DNA from: an uncultured Sphaerochaeta sp.
GTDB taxonomy: Bacteria > Spirochaetota > Spirochaetia > Sphaerochaetales > Sphaerochaetaceae
Reading direction: 5' to 3'
Assembly: GCF_963667405.1 (NCBI RefSeq)
Contig: NZ_OY763408.1
Span: forward strand, 2,875,757-2,939,756
Length of the DNA: 64,000 nucleotides
The notes under the pieces are model-generated. The model saw only the letters and a list, made by a program, of their open reading frames with translations, was not told the origin of the DNA and did not search any database. This document shows positions 7,612-16,986 of the stretch, one piece after another; position 1 is the stretch's first letter, and every line of letters begins with the position of its first letter. The position numbers were made by a program, and so were the translations under genes.

Positions 7612-10140
7612 ATGATTGCTCCCATGAGCAAATACCCCTTCCATGAAATAGAAACCAAGTGGCAGGCCTACTGGGAAGAAAACCAGAGCTTCCGAGTGAC
7701 CGAGGATGAGAACGTACCCGCTGACAAGCGCGCGTACGTATTGGATATGTTCCCCTATCCCTCCGGGGCGGGCTTGCATGTGGGTCACCCGGAAGGGTAT
7801 ACGGCCACCGACATCTACTGCCGGTTCCTCCGCATGAACGGCTACAACGTGCTGCACCCGATGGGTTTCGACTCCTTCGGGCTTCCTGCCGAGAACTATG
7901 CGATCAAGACAGGCACCCATCCCAGGGCAACCACCGAAAAGAATATCGAGAACTTCCGCAAGCAGATCAAGAGCCTGGGCTTCAGCTACGACTGGAGCCG
8001 GGAAGTCTCCACCCACAGCAGCGACTACTATCGCTGGACCCAGTGGATCTTCCTCCAGCTCTTCAAGAAAGGCCTTGCCTACGAGTCCCATACCCCGATC
8101 AACTGGTGCGACCAGTGCAAGACCGGTCTGGCCAACGAGGAAGTGAAGGATGGCAAATGCGAGCGCTGCGGAACCACCGTGGTGCGAAAGAACATCCGCC
8201 AGTGGGTGCTCAAGATCACCGAATACGCTGACACCCTGCTTTCCGACCTGGACGGTGTCGATTGGCCGGAGTCCGTGAAGAGCATGCAGAGAAACTGGAT
8301 CGGCCGCAGCGAAGGCGCTTCCGTCCTCTTCCCCGTTGAGAATCTTGAGGAGCAGCTTGAGGTCTATACCACCCGTGCCGATACGCTCTTCGGTGCCACC
8401 TACATGGTGGTTGCCCCTGAGCATCCGCTGGTTGCAAAGCTGACCACCGAAAGCCAGAAAGAAGCTGTTGAGGCCTATCTTGAGGCAAGTGCCCGCAAGA
8501 GCGACCTTGAGCGCACCGACCTTGCCAAGGATAAGAGCGGCGTGTTCAGCGGCAGGTATGCGATCAACCCGGTGAACAACAAGAAGATTCCCATCTGGAT
8601 TGCCGACTATGTGCTGATCAGCTACGGTACCGGTGCCATCATGGCAGTCCCTGCCCATGACACCCGTGACTGGGAGTTTGCCAAGAAGTTCAACCTGCCC
8701 ATCATCGAAGTACTCAAGAGTGAGGTCGATGTCCAGCAGGAAGCCTGGACCGAGGATGGCATCCACGTTAACAGCTCCTTCCTTGATGGATTGAACAAGG
8801 ATGATGCCATTGCTGCCATGCTTGCCTGGCTTGAGGAACAAAAGCTCGGCAAGAAAGCAATCAATTACAAGCTCAGGGACTGGATCTTCAGTCGCCAGCG
8901 CTACTGGGGCGAACCCATCCCCTTGGTGCACTGTCCCACCTGCGGAACGGTTGCCGTCCCTGAGGAAGAGCTTCCCCTGCTGCTTCCCGAAGTGACCAGC
9001 TACGAACCCAGCGGCACCGGCGAAAGCCCGCTTGCAAAAATTGACAGCTGGGTGAACACCACCTGCCCGGTTTGCGGCGGCAAAGCAAAGCGGGAGACCA
9101 ATACCATGCCCCAGTGGGCAGGTTCCTGCTGGTACTATCTGCGCTACCTCGATCCGAACAACCCCAAGGAGTTCGTATCCAAGGAGAAGGAACAGTACTG
9201 GATGCCCGTCGACCTCTATGTAGGCGGTGCAGAACATGCGGTGCTCCATCTGTTGTATGCACGTTTCTGGCACAAGGTCTTGTTCGACCTTGGGGTGGTC
9301 TCCACCAGCGAGCCGTTCAAGCGCCTGGTCAACCAGGGCATGATCACCAGCTACGCATACCAGCGGAAGGACAAGAGCCTCGTTCCCACCGATATGGTCG
9401 AGGAGACTTCCACCGATGTGTTTGTCGAGAAAGCAACCGGCGAGCAGCTTGAGCGTGTCGTGGCAAAGATGTCCAAGAGCCTGAAGAACGTCATCAACCC
9501 CGATGAGATCATCACCGAATACGGGGCCGACTCGATGCGCATGTATGAGATGTTCATGGGTCCGTTGGAAGTGTCGAAGCCCTGGGCAACCACCGGCCTG
9601 ATCGGTGTCTATCGTTTCCTCGACCGTGTCTGGAGACTCTATGACGAGCGGCCGATCACCGACGAGGCGCTGGGGGAAGAGTTGGAAAGAACCCTTCACA
9701 AGACCATCAAAAAGGTGACCTATGACACCAACACCCTCAACTTCAATACCGCCATCAGCCAGATGATGGTACTGGTGAACGAGCTGTACAAGATCGACAA
9801 CTTCCCCAGGGAAGTTGCAGAAACCCTGGTCAAGCTGCTTTCCCCCTATGTCCCTCACCTTGCGGAGGAACTCTGGGAGCGCCTTGGCCATACCGGAAGT
9901 ATGAAAACGGTAACCTGGCCAACCTATCAGGAAGAACTTACGGTCGACAATGAGATCGAGATGGTTTTCCAGATCAACGGCAAGGTCCGTGCAAAAACTA
10001 CGGTTGCAAAGGGACTTTCCAAGGAAAAAGCCTTGGCCCTGGCCAAGGAAGATGAGAAGGTGAGAACCTGGTTGGAAGGGAAGACCATCGTCAAGGAGAT
10101 TGTGGTCCCCGACAAGCTGGTGAACATCGTCATCCGCTGA
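7612..10140 (+). CDS. leuS: Leucyl-tRNA synthetase
   Basis: Cytoplasmic class I enzyme that charges tRNA-Leu; 842 residues, near the usual bacterial size. The HIGH-type motif is [10 protein letters not shown] (about residues 50-60) and the KMSKS motif is [15 protein letters not shown] (about 621). The CP1 editing domain ([20 protein letters not shown]) and a zinc-ribbon-like segment (CDQCKTG and CERCGT) are present. The start may be ATG 7612 or ATG 7624 (MSKYPF). It follows the CNNM gene by 40 nt and ends 12 nt before a strong terminator. Confidence 0.96.
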   Translation: MIAPMSKYPFHEIETKWQAYWEENQSFRVTEDENVPADKRAYVLDMFPYPSGAGLHVGHPEGYTATDIYCRFLRMNGYNVLHPMGFDSFGLPAENYAIKTGTHPRATTEKNIENFRKQIKSLGFSYDWSREVSTHSSDYYRWTQWIFLQLFKKGLAYESHTPINWCDQCKTGLANEEVKDGKCERCGTTVVRKNIRQWVLKITEYADTLLSDLDGVDWPESVKSMQRNWIGRSEGASVLFPVENLEEQLEVYTTRADTLFGATYMVVAPEHPLVAKLTTESQKEAVEAYLEASARKSDLERTDLAKDKSGVFSGRYAINPVNNKKIPIWIADYVLISYGTGAIMAVPAHDTRDWEFAKKFNLPIIEVLKSEVDVQQEAWTEDGIHVNSSFLDGLNKDDAIAAMLAWLEEQKLGKKAINYKLRDWIFSRQRYWGEPIPLVHCPTCGTVAVPEEELPLLLPEVTSYEPSGTGESPLAKIDSWVNTTCPVCGGKAKRETNTMPQWAGSCWYYLRYLDPNNPKEFVSKEKEQYWMPVDLYVGGAEHAVLHLLYARFWHKVLFDLGVVSTSEPFKRLVNQGMITSYAYQRKDKSLVPTDMVEETSTDVFVEKATGEQLERVVAKMSKSLKNVINPDEIITEYGADSMRMYEMFMGPLEVSKPWATTGLIGVYRFLDRVWRLYDERPITDEALGEELERTLHKTIKKVTYDTNTLNFNTAISQMMVLVNELYKIDNFPREVAETLVKLLSPYVPHLAEELWERLGHTGSMKTVTWPTYQEELTVDNEIEMVFQINGKVRAKTTVAKGLSKEKALALAKEDEKVRTWLEGKTIVKEIVVPDKLVNIVIR

Positions 10141-10152
10141 CAAGACCCATGA

Positions 10153-10180
10153 GGGAGGCTTTCGGGCCTCCCTTTCTTAT
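10153..10180 (+). terminator. Rho-independent terminator of leuS
   Basis: Stem GGGAGGC (10153-10159) and GCCTCCC (10166-10172) around a 6-nt loop, followed by TTTCTTATT. Confidence 0.8.
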
Positions 10181-10665
10181 TGTTCCAGTATGAAATGGAT
10201 GCTGATGGTGCTCCTGAAAGCCCCTTGATTCTGACTCAGGGGCCGAAACAGCCGTGCGTACAACCGCCCCATCCTCACTTGCTCATGGAAAATACCGTGC
10301 ACCTGATACTCAAAGGGAATCGAACGCTCAAGAAGTCTTCCCTGCTCATCCTCAAGCAGATAGGAAACAACCTGGTTTCCCAACGAGAGTGGAGTGTGGT
10401 CGAAGAACAGCCTGCCCAGCCCCCGGTGCTTTGCATGGAGGGTAAGGTCACAGATGGGCAGTCGGGTTTGGATTTGTTCATCCTGATCCGGGATGGGCTG
10501 GATTTCAAACACCACATCGGTGGGGGCTGTCTCCAGGATGATTGCAGGATGGAGCGGGTACAAACACAGGCAGAGAAAGAGTACACAAACCGCACCCGGG
10601 CGAACTGCACGGGCAGGAGAAGAAACAAAGCGTTGGAAAGAGCATAATCTAATGTTGGAATCCAT
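10177..10665 (-). CDS. Hypothetical exported protein
   Basis: 162 residues from ATG 10665, no family recognised. A hydrophobic stretch (VCVLFLCLCLYPLHPAIIL, about residues 26-44) looks like a signal peptide or membrane anchor and suggests that translation may start later, at a GTG within residues 20-30. The mature part is polar and ends in STISIHFILEQ, which could be beta-rich. The opposite-strand frame is of similar length. I prefer the minus strand because of the signal-like segment and because the gene continues the minus-strand run from sdaA. Confidence 0.5.
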   Translation of the reverse strand: MDSNIRLCSFQRFVSSPARAVRPGAVCVLFLCLCLYPLHPAIILETAPTDVVFEIQPIPDQDEQIQTRLPICDLTLHAKHRGLGRLFFDHTPLSLGNQVVSYLLEDEQGRLLERSIPFEYQVHGIFHEQVRMGRLYARLFRPLSQNQGAFRSTISIHFILEQ

Positions 10666-10706
10666 ATGCTATGGACAACAGTACTGTAGGGTACAAACCT
10701 ATGTCA

Positions 10707-10726
10707 AGGGTGATTAATATCACCCT
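10707..10726. repeat. Perfect inverted repeat between sdaA and the 10.2-kb gene
   Basis: AGGGTGAT and ATCACCCT flank a TAAT centre. No U-tract follows on the minus strand, and only a weak T-rich run follows on the plus strand. It may be an operator for the downstream gene or a weak terminator for sdaA. Apart from this repeat the 186-nt intergenic stretch is AT-rich and has nothing else I recognise. Confidence 0.45.
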
Positions 10727-10851
10727 CTATTCTTTCGAAGTATCCGATAAAATATCTGATGAAATTCATAGGCAATACATAATCATTTCTTTGATATAAT
10801 ACGTATTAGAAACTACTAGCAAATCGTTTGTATCTTATGACACAACAACGC

Positions 10852-12060
10852 TTATCCAAGCACCTTTGCCAAGCCACCCTTGGAAGTTTCACGATACAGG
10901 GAAGGCAATGCCTGTCCCGTTTCCCGCATGACTTCGATGGCATTGTCAAACGAGACCTTGTGCCTTCCATCCCCAAGCAAGGCGTAGGTGCAGTGGTCAA
11001 GGGAGCGCATGGTGGCAAGGGCATTGCGTTCGATGCAGGGAATCTGCACCAGACCTCGCATCGGATCGCATGTCAGGCCAAGATGGTGCTCAAGCCCCAT
11101 TTCCGCCGCATATTCGATCTGATGGATCGTCCCCCCAAGCAAGTGGGTGGCAGCAGCTCCGGCCATGGCACACGCCACACCGATCTCCCCTTGGCACCCT
11201 ACCTCAGCACCGCTGATGGAACCATTGGTCTTCACCACATTGCCGATGATGCCGGCTGTCAGAAGAGAACGAAGAATCTTGATCCTGGGGAACTTGTACT
11301 GCCTTGCGAGGTAGTACAGCACTCCGGGGAGCACCCCGCAGCTGCCGCACGTTGGTGCGGTGACGATTCTCCCGCCTCCTGCGTTCTCCTCGCTGACGGC
11401 CAATGCATAGCTGAGCGCCAGCGCAGTGTTGCCCAAAGGCCCATTGAAGTCACTCGCCTTGGAGTTGTACTGGCTTGCCTTGCGGGCAAGCTTCAAGCCC
11501 CCGGGAAGCACTCCCTCGGCGTTGAGCCCATTCTCAACCGCCTCGCTCATCACTGTCCAGACCTCATCCATATAGGAGAGGATCTGAGCATCCTCAAACT
11601 GCAGGGCAAATTCCCACAGCTGGAGACCTTCCTCAGTGCAATACTCAAGTATCTGACGCATCCTGGAGTACTCTTTCGGGTAGACTTCCAGAGTCTGTGA
11701 TGCTTGCTCTCCCTCCAGGACAATCTTGCCTCCGCCTACGCTGTAGTAGGTCTGTTCAGCCTGGATTTCACCCTCTGCATCAAAGGACCTGATCGTCAGT
11801 GCATTGGGATGGAAGGGTTTTTCCACCTCGGGATACCAGACTATCTCAACATCCTTTTGCTTGGAAGAGAAGACCTCCCGCAAGGCCTTGTCGGTAAGGT
11901 GACCCTTCCCGGTGGCCGCAAGACTTCCAAATAAATCCGCCTCATAGCGATCTGCCTGAGCGAAGGTAAAGAGAAAGTGGGTAGCCGCAGCACGCGGCCC
12001 CATGGTATGGCTGCTGGAAGGACCGTACCCGATCCTGTAGAGTTCTCGAAGGGATTCCAT
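10852..12060 (-). CDS. sdaA: L-serine dehydratase, iron-sulfur type
   Basis: Deaminates L-serine to pyruvate and ammonia with a [4Fe-4S] cluster. 402 residues as a single chain, with the beta-type domain first (GPSSSHTMGPRAAA, about residues 12-25) and the alpha-type catalytic domain second. The likely cluster cysteines are in APTCGSCGV, EVGCQGE and GVACAM. The frame is open further upstream, but ATG 12060 puts the conserved SHTMGP motif at the usual distance from the N-terminus. The upstream lipoprotein gene is 43 nt away on the same strand. Confidence 0.92.
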   Translation of the reverse strand: MESLRELYRIGYGPSSSHTMGPRAAATHFLFTFAQADRYEADLFGSLAATGKGHLTDKALREVFSSKQKDVEIVWYPEVEKPFHPNALTIRSFDAEGEIQAEQTYYSVGGGKIVLEGEQASQTLEVYPKEYSRMRQILEYCTEEGLQLWEFALQFEDAQILSYMDEVWTVMSEAVENGLNAEGVLPGGLKLARKASQYNSKASDFNGPLGNTALALSYALAVSEENAGGGRIVTAPTCGSCGVLPGVLYYLARQYKFPRIKILRSLLTAGIIGNVVKTNGSISGAEVGCQGEIGVACAMAGAAATHLLGGTIHQIEYAAEMGLEHHLGLTCDPMRGLVQIPCIERNALATMRSLDHCTYALLGDGRHKVSFDNAIEVMRETGQALPSLYRETSKGGLAKVLG

Positions 12061-12103
12061 AGCTTTGACTGTATAGGTTTCCCAACAAAATGTGAAGCTG
12101 GCA

Positions 12104-12832
12104 TTACCAGAAGGGGGCCTTCGCAAGACTGCTCATATACCGCCGCTGAACCAAATCCGAGTAGAGGGTGAGGCAGAGTGAGCGTTCACGATTCCACCAC
12201 CGCTGAATCCCCCCTTCCACCTGAAGTTCCACCGTCTCACCCCACTGGCTCCAAAACGCTTGTTGTACCCGTCGCTCAGGAACCCAATACCCTTCGGGCA
12301 GGTCACACAACGTGACATCCAGCATTGCAAGAGGCAAAACCGTGCCTTCAGACAGTTCCCCGTTGAGCAAGGACACCATGAGCGCATTGCCGTCAACCAA
12401 GGAGGCATCACCGGCAAGGGAGGCAAGCAGCGAACCCTGCAGATTCTCAACCGCCTCATGGTTCTGCTCATAGGAGTTAAGCAACAAGTCGGCAAGACTT
12501 CCCTGTTCCTCAGCCAATGCGATGATGCTGTTTCCGCCTGGATGACAAAACCCTCCGACAGGGTGCAAGGAGGAGAGCGGATAGGCGGCAATAACGGTCA
12601 TCTTTCCCCTGGGTACTGATAGCTTCACCCGCTTTGTCCCCGGCAACAGGTGATAGCTCTCAAGATTTCCCTTGCCGTCGGTATACACCAAGGTATACCA
12701 CAATGGGCGGTGGCTCGCCTCATGCCAAGGGTGTTGTTCCTCAAGAACGACCTCGATGGTCCGCTCGGTAAGCATATGTGTCTCACACCCTGCAAGCAGG
12801 CAAAGCATGAGACAGGCAATGAAGACTCTCAC
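12104..12832 (-). CDS. Hypothetical lipoprotein
   Basis: 242 residues starting at GTG 12832. The N-terminus is a short signal peptide ending in the lipobox LLAGC (Cys at residue 15), so the protein should be lipidated by Lgt, whose gene is at 33.6-34.5 kb. No domain recognised. The body is rich in Trp and hydrophobic residues and probably mostly beta. Only 3 nt separate it from the stop of the DUF4416 gene, so it belongs to that operon. The GTG has no clear ribosome binding site and may depend on coupling. Confidence 0.65.
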   Translation of the reverse strand: MRVFIACLMLCLLAGCETHMLTERTIEVVLEEQHPWHEASHRPLWYTLVYTDGKGNLESYHLLPGTKRVKLSVPRGKMTVIAAYPLSSLHPVGGFCHPGGNSIIALAEEQGSLADLLLNSYEQNHEAVENLQGSLLASLAGDASLVDGNALMVSLLNGELSEGTVLPLAMLDVTLCDLPEGYWVPERRVQQAFWSQWGETVELQVEGGIQRWWNRERSLCLTLYSDLVQRRYMSSLAKAPFW

Positions 12833-12835
12833 ACC

Positions 12836-13381
12836 CTAGAAGGGCGCTGGATTTCCCTCTTGCTTCACGTGTCTGTGGTAGTCAGCTCTCCACTGCTTGA
12901 GCAGTGACCGCACGTCTTCGCTTCGGTAGTCCTGATAGGTCCAAGGCAGACAGGAGAAAGCACCTGCTTGGTAGATCAGCGTTACTTCTGCATGAATACC
13001 GGAATGAAGCGGAATGCGATGTGCACGAGCCTTGGTGGTAGCCAGGATAAGGGATGAGAGGCCAAGCAGTCCGGGATCGAGGTTGCAGGTCCGTCTTCCT
13101 TCCCTCTCCCGGCTTGCTTCAAGGGCATTGGTCCATTTCTTGATATCGGCAAGGGAGGAAGGGTCTACCAAGCGTTCAAAACAGAGATAGAGACGCCAAG
13201 GCTTGGTCCCCATCTCCTTGTCGTAGTAGTCGGTGAATTCGAACCTCTGCGGTTCACTCATCGCCTTGATCGGCCCAAACCTGCCGACCAACTCCCCGGT
13301 AAGGGAAGGGAGGAGGGAGAGATCGGTAATGAGCAAGCCCATCACCAGCAGGCTTGGGGTAAACGAGCGCTTAGTGCCCAT
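12836..13381 (-). CDS. DUF4416 family protein
   Basis: 181 residues of unknown function. The family pattern is clear: GRFGPIKAMSEPQRFEFTDY near the start, YYDKEMGTKPWRLYLCFERL, then KKWTNALE, CNLDPGLLGLSSLILATTK, AHRIPLHSGIHAEVTLIY and the final WTYQDYRS. It begins 1 nt after the stop of the DAHP synthase-prephenate dehydratase gene and is almost certainly co-translated with it. No biochemical role can be read from the context. Confidence 0.8.
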   Translation of the reverse strand: MGTKRSFTPSLLVMGLLITDLSLLPSLTGELVGRFGPIKAMSEPQRFEFTDYYDKEMGTKPWRLYLCFERLVDPSSLADIKKWTNALEASREREGRRTCNLDPGLLGLSSLILATTKARAHRIPLHSGIHAEVTLIYQAGAFSCLPWTYQDYRSEDVRSLLKQWRADYHRHVKQEGNPAPF

Positions 13382-13382
13382 C

Positions 13383-15293
13383 CTAGTGGTTGGCGGTAAA
13401 GGTCCCCAAGACCCTGATCGAATGGCAAAGCCCCTTCAACTCATCCAAGGCCGTCTCGAATGCACCGGCATCCCCCAGTTCGGTCTCCACAAAGAACGAG
13501 TACTCCCACGGCTTTCCCGGTATGGGTCGGCTCTCAAGCTTCTTCATGTTCAGCCCGTGCTTGGTGAGAACAAGAAGTGCCTCGAAGAGGGAACCGGGCC
13601 TGTCGGGTACGGTGAAGTTCAGCGAAGCCCGGTTTACCGCGACGCTGGAGCGGTAGATGGCCGACCGTTCTTCTCGGCAGATGATGTAGAAGCGGGTATA
13701 GTTTCGGCTGTTGCTCTCAATGCCTTCCTGGAGGATCTCCATGCCATGCACCTTCGCAGCGGGAGTACCGGCGATCGCAGCCTTGGTCGGATCGCCGACC
13801 TGCTTGATGTGGCCTACCGCTCCTGCGGTGTCAAAGAAGGGGATTGCCTGGGCATGGGACATCTCGTTCTGCAGGAATTGGGTGCATTGTGCCAAGCCCT
13901 GTGGATGCGAGTAGATCTCGCGAATATCTTCCTTCTTGGCTCCGGGAAGCGCAATGAGGTTGTGAATGATCCTGATCTGCTGCTCCCCCACCACCTGGAT
14001 GGAAGGATGCCGGTCGAGCAAATCAAGGTTCTCATAGAGCGTACCCCCAAGGGTGTTCTCAACAGGGATCATGCCGTAGGCAGCCTTGCCTTGCATCACG
14101 GCATCAAAGACGGAAGCGAAGGAGGGACAGGGAAGAACCTGGGTCGATTCATCAAAGGCCCTGCGGATGGCAAGCTCACTATAGGCACCCCGTTCCCCCT
14201 GGAAGGCAACGATGAGATCGGATGATGCGGAAACGGCAACCTTGGCATCAGGAAGGGAGGAAGCCTGCAGACGGGGAATCCGTTCAAGCGACTTTCCCAC
14301 CACAGCACTGAGGGCCTGCAGGTCACGCATGAGCTTCTCAAACTGGGATGGATAGAGGGACTGGGGACCATCACTGAAGGCCTTCTCCGGGTTGTTGTGG
14401 ACTTCCACAATGAGGCCCGAAGCTCCGCTTGCGATCAGGGCAAGACTCATGGGACTGACCATATCACGCATACCGGTGGCATGGCTGGGATCGCCGATGA
14501 CCGGAAGATGGGTCATCTTCTGCACCACCGGGATGGCAGAGACGTCAAGGGTGTTGCGGGTCGCACGCTCATAGGTGCGGATGCCTCGTTCACACAGCAC
14601 AATCTGGTCGGTCCCGCTGGCCATCAGGTATTCGGCTGCCATCAGCCACTCCTCGATGGTCGCACACAAACCGCGCTTGAGCAGGACCGGCATACCGGTC
14701 TTTCCCACCGCTTTCAGCAGCTCGAAATTCTGCATGTTCCTTGCCCCAATCTGGAACATGTCGATGTATTTGGTCATCATCGGGGCGTCAGAAGGGTTCA
14801 CGATCTCGGTGGTTACCGGCATGCCATATGCCTCTCCGGCCTCCTTGAGATACTTCAGGCCTTCCTCTCCCAAGCCTTGGAACGCATAGGGGCTGGTCCG
14901 GGGCTTGAACGCACCCCCTCGCAGGATTACCGCCCCTGCCTCACGCACTGATGCAGCAATGGTCATGATCTGCTCACGTGACTCGACGGCACAAGGACCA
15001 GCCATGATGGCAATCCTGTTTCCCCCGATTTTCACGTTGCCCACCGTAACGATGGTATCCTCTTTCTTCAGCTCTCGGGAAGCAAGCTTGTAAGGCTTGC
15101 TGATGGGAACCACACTGGCTACCCCCTCAAGCATCTGTACCTCGCGAATATCGATGGTACTCTGTCCAACCGCCCCGAAAATGGTCTCTTCCTGACCAAT
15201 GATCTCCTTGACGGTATACCCCTTCTCAACCAAGAAGGAACGGATAGCCTCTTTGTGCTTTTCGCTGATCTGCTGTTTCAGTACGATTATCAT
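13383..15293 (-). CDS. Bifunctional DAHP synthase / prephenate dehydratase
   Basis: 636 residues joining the first shikimate-pathway step to phenylalanine synthesis. Residues 1-80 are the ferredoxin-like regulatory domain of type I-beta DAHP synthase. Residues about 90-345 are its TIM barrel (MAGPCAVESREQI, LRGGAFKPRTSPYAFQG, GDPSHATG). After a linker rich in Ala, Ser and Pro, residues about 365-545 are prephenate dehydratase (AFQGERGAYSELA, IPVENTLGG, NYTRFYII). Residues 555-636 are an ACT domain (VPDRPGSLFEALLVL and the Phe-sensing segment KLESRPIPGKPWEYSFF). DAHP synthase fused to chorismate mutase is common; fusion to prephenate dehydratase is less so. No ribosome binding site is evident before ATG 15293. 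Confidence 0.93.
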   Translation of the reverse strand: MIIVLKQQISEKHKEAIRSFLVEKGYTVKEIIGQEETIFGAVGQSTIDIREVQMLEGVASVVPISKPYKLASRELKKEDTIVTVGNVKIGGNRIAIMAGPCAVESREQIMTIAASVREAGAVILRGGAFKPRTSPYAFQGLGEEGLKYLKEAGEAYGMPVTTEIVNPSDAPMMTKYIDMFQIGARNMQNFELLKAVGKTGMPVLLKRGLCATIEEWLMAAEYLMASGTDQIVLCERGIRTYERATRNTLDVSAIPVVQKMTHLPVIGDPSHATGMRDMVSPMSLALIASGASGLIVEVHNNPEKAFSDGPQSLYPSQFEKLMRDLQALSAVVGKSLERIPRLQASSLPDAKVAVSASSDLIVAFQGERGAYSELAIRRAFDESTQVLPCPSFASVFDAVMQGKAAYGMIPVENTLGGTLYENLDLLDRHPSIQVVGEQQIRIIHNLIALPGAKKEDIREIYSHPQGLAQCTQFLQNEMSHAQAIPFFDTAGAVGHIKQVGDPTKAAIAGTPAAKVHGMEILQEGIESNSRNYTRFYIICREERSAIYRSSVAVNRASLNFTVPDRPGSLFEALLVLTKHGLNMKKLESRPIPGKPWEYSFFVETELGDAGAFETALDELKGLCHSIRVLGTFTANH

Positions 15294-15369
15294 GAAAATA
15301 CGCTAGAGTGTAACAAAAAAAAGGTCAAGGGAGCGTTGCATCTTTCCATCCGGTGTGGTACCAAAAGGC

Positions 15370-16032
15370 ATGAATGCTGAGTACTGGGATACACTCTTTG
15401 CGAATTTCCGGCATGCCATCGAGCAGGAAGGAGGGGTCCTTCCCTCCGTCTCGATCATCGCTGAACAGGAAAATGACCCCTATCGGGTGCTGATAGCCAC
15501 CATCATCTCCCTGAGGACAAAGGATGAAGTCACCCTTGCAGCAAGCAAGCGTCTCTTCGCGCTTGCAAAGGATCCCCAGTCGATGCTCGCCCTATCGGTC
15601 ACCCAGGTGGAAGAGGCAATCTATCCTGCAGGCTTTTACAAAACAAAAGCAAAGACCATCCAGGCAATCTCCCTTCAGCTGCTTGAGCGTTTTGGCGGGA
15701 AAGTCCCCGCTGCACAGGAAGAGCTGCTCTCACTGCCCGGAGTGGGAATCAAGACAGCGAACCTCACCCTCAACCTTGGCTTCCAGATCGAGGCCATCTG
15801 TGTGGACTGCCATGTCCACCAGATAGCAAACCGTCTGGGCTGGGTGGCAACAAAAACGCCTGAGCAAACCGAAGAGGCGTTGGCCTCTGTCATGCCCAGG
15901 CGATTCTGGATACCCCTGAATGAGCTTTTGGTCCGCTACGGCCAGCTCATCTGCACCCCGGTCAGTCCCTTCTGCAGCAAGTGCCCGGAAGAGAAAGCCT
16001 GTCCCAAGATTGGGGTGACACGCTCGCGCTAG
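15370..16032 (+). CDS. nth: Endonuclease III
   Basis: DNA glycosylase/AP lyase for oxidised pyrimidines, about 220 residues. Helix-hairpin-helix LLSLPGVGIKTANL carries the catalytic Lys, and VDCHVHQIANRLG the catalytic Asp. The C-terminal cluster has the exact Nth spacing C-x6-C-x2-C-x5-C (CTPVSPFCSKCPEEKAC). ATG 15370 is the likely start, with AAAAGG very close; GTG 15355 is the alternative. Its TAG stop overlaps the metF TAG on the other strand within a shared CTAG. Confidence 0.93.
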   Translation: MNAEYWDTLFANFRHAIEQEGGVLPSVSIIAEQENDPYRVLIATIISLRTKDEVTLAASKRLFALAKDPQSMLALSVTQVEEAIYPAGFYKTKAKTIQAISLQLLERFGGKVPAAQEELLSLPGVGIKTANLTLNLGFQIEAICVDCHVHQIANRLGWVATKTPEQTEEALASVMPRRFWIPLNELLVRYGQLICTPVSPFCSKCPEEKACPKIGVTRSR

Positions 16033-16982
16033 AAAACCTCGCGCACAATCCTGGATACCGATTCAGCCTTCCCCAAAGTGTAGAAATGCACCCCGGGGAC
16101 CCCATGCTCGAGCAAATCCTTTGCCTGCTTGGTACACCAGTACACCCCGATCTCCCTGATTTCGGAGAGTTTCTGCGCCTTGTTCAACAATTGAACAAGC
16201 TCGGAGGGGAAGTCGACATGGAAGGTCTGGGGAATGGTTGCAAGATCACGCTTGCTGCCGATCGGCTTGAGCCCGGGAATGATCGGAACGGTGATGCCTA
16301 CCTTGCGGCAATCATCGACAAAGCGGTAGAAAACCGCATTGTCGAAGAACATCTGCGTCACGATGTACTGGGCACCGCACTCCACCTTGTACTTGAGCAT
16401 CTGGATGTCCTGCTGGAGATTTGGAGCTTCCGCATGCTTCTCCGGATATCCAGCTACACCGGTACAGAAATGGGTCTTTCTCCCATCCTGCAGGGTACTG
16501 TCCAGATACTTTCCCTCATTCAGGTTTGCAATCTGCTTCACCAGGTCGGATGAGTTGGCATACCCACCCTTCACCGGGACGAATCGCTTCTCCCCGTTGG
16601 GGGGATCGCCTCTCAGGGCGAGGATGTTCTCAATGCCGAGAAAGTTGAGCTCAACCAGCGCATCCTCAAGCTGGTCGGCATCCATGCCGCCGCAGATGAG
16701 ATGGGCAACAACCGGGATGTTGAAGGTGTACTGGATCAGGGCCGAGAGGGCAATGGTTCCAGGGCGCTTTCGCACCGTACGTCGCTCCAAGAGCCCGTCT
16801 TCGCGCTCAAGATAGACCACCTCCTGCTGGTGGTTGGTCACATTGATGTAAGCCGGCTCGAACTGGGCAAGCTCCCGTACGCTGCCGAGCAGGGACTGGG
16901 CGTCACTGCCTTTCAGCGGAGGAACCAATTCAAACGTGAACAGCGGTTTTTTTGCCTCGTTGAGGATGTCGATTACTTGCAT
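16029..16982 (-). CDS. metF: 5,10-methylenetetrahydrofolate reductase
   Basis: Makes 5-methyltetrahydrofolate, the methyl donor for MetH. About 317 residues. The FAD-containing barrel shows FTFELVPPLKG at the N-terminus, HLICGGMD in the middle, LALRGDPP, and the TQMFFDN segment. ATG 16982 lies 4 nt after the metH stop, and its ribosome binding site TGAGG overlaps that stop, so the two are coupled. The open frame upstream is inside metH and is not used. It is the last gene of the methionine operon. Confidence 0.93.
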   Translation of the reverse strand: MQVIDILNEAKKPLFTFELVPPLKGSDAQSLLGSVRELAQFEPAYINVTNHQQEVVYLEREDGLLERRTVRKRPGTIALSALIQYTFNIPVVAHLICGGMDADQLEDALVELNFLGIENILALRGDPPNGEKRFVPVKGGYANSSDLVKQIANLNEGKYLDSTLQDGRKTHFCTGVAGYPEKHAEAPNLQQDIQMLKYKVECGAQYIVTQMFFDNAVFYRFVDDCRKVGITVPIIPGLKPIGSKRDLATIPQTFHVDFPSELVQLLNKAQKLSEIREIGVYWCTKQAKDLLEHGVPGVHFYTLGKAESVSRIVREVF

Positions 16983-16986
16983 GGCC

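Noticed and set aside
7501..10143. An 880-codon open frame on the strand opposite leuS
   Set aside because: It is an artefact of codon bias: the plus strand has both class I synthetase motifs, and the antisense product resembles nothing and has no start signals.
10180..10647. A 155-codon plus-strand frame overlapping the hypothetical exported protein
   Set aside because: Its product is rich in basic and polar residues without pattern, and it starts directly after the leuS terminator with no ribosome binding site. The minus-strand frame has a signal-like segment.
10795..10800. A perfect TATAAT on the plus strand between the hypothetical gene and sdaA
   Set aside because: No -35 element at 16-18 nt and no plus-strand gene downstream; the stretch is AT-rich, so the match is probably chance.
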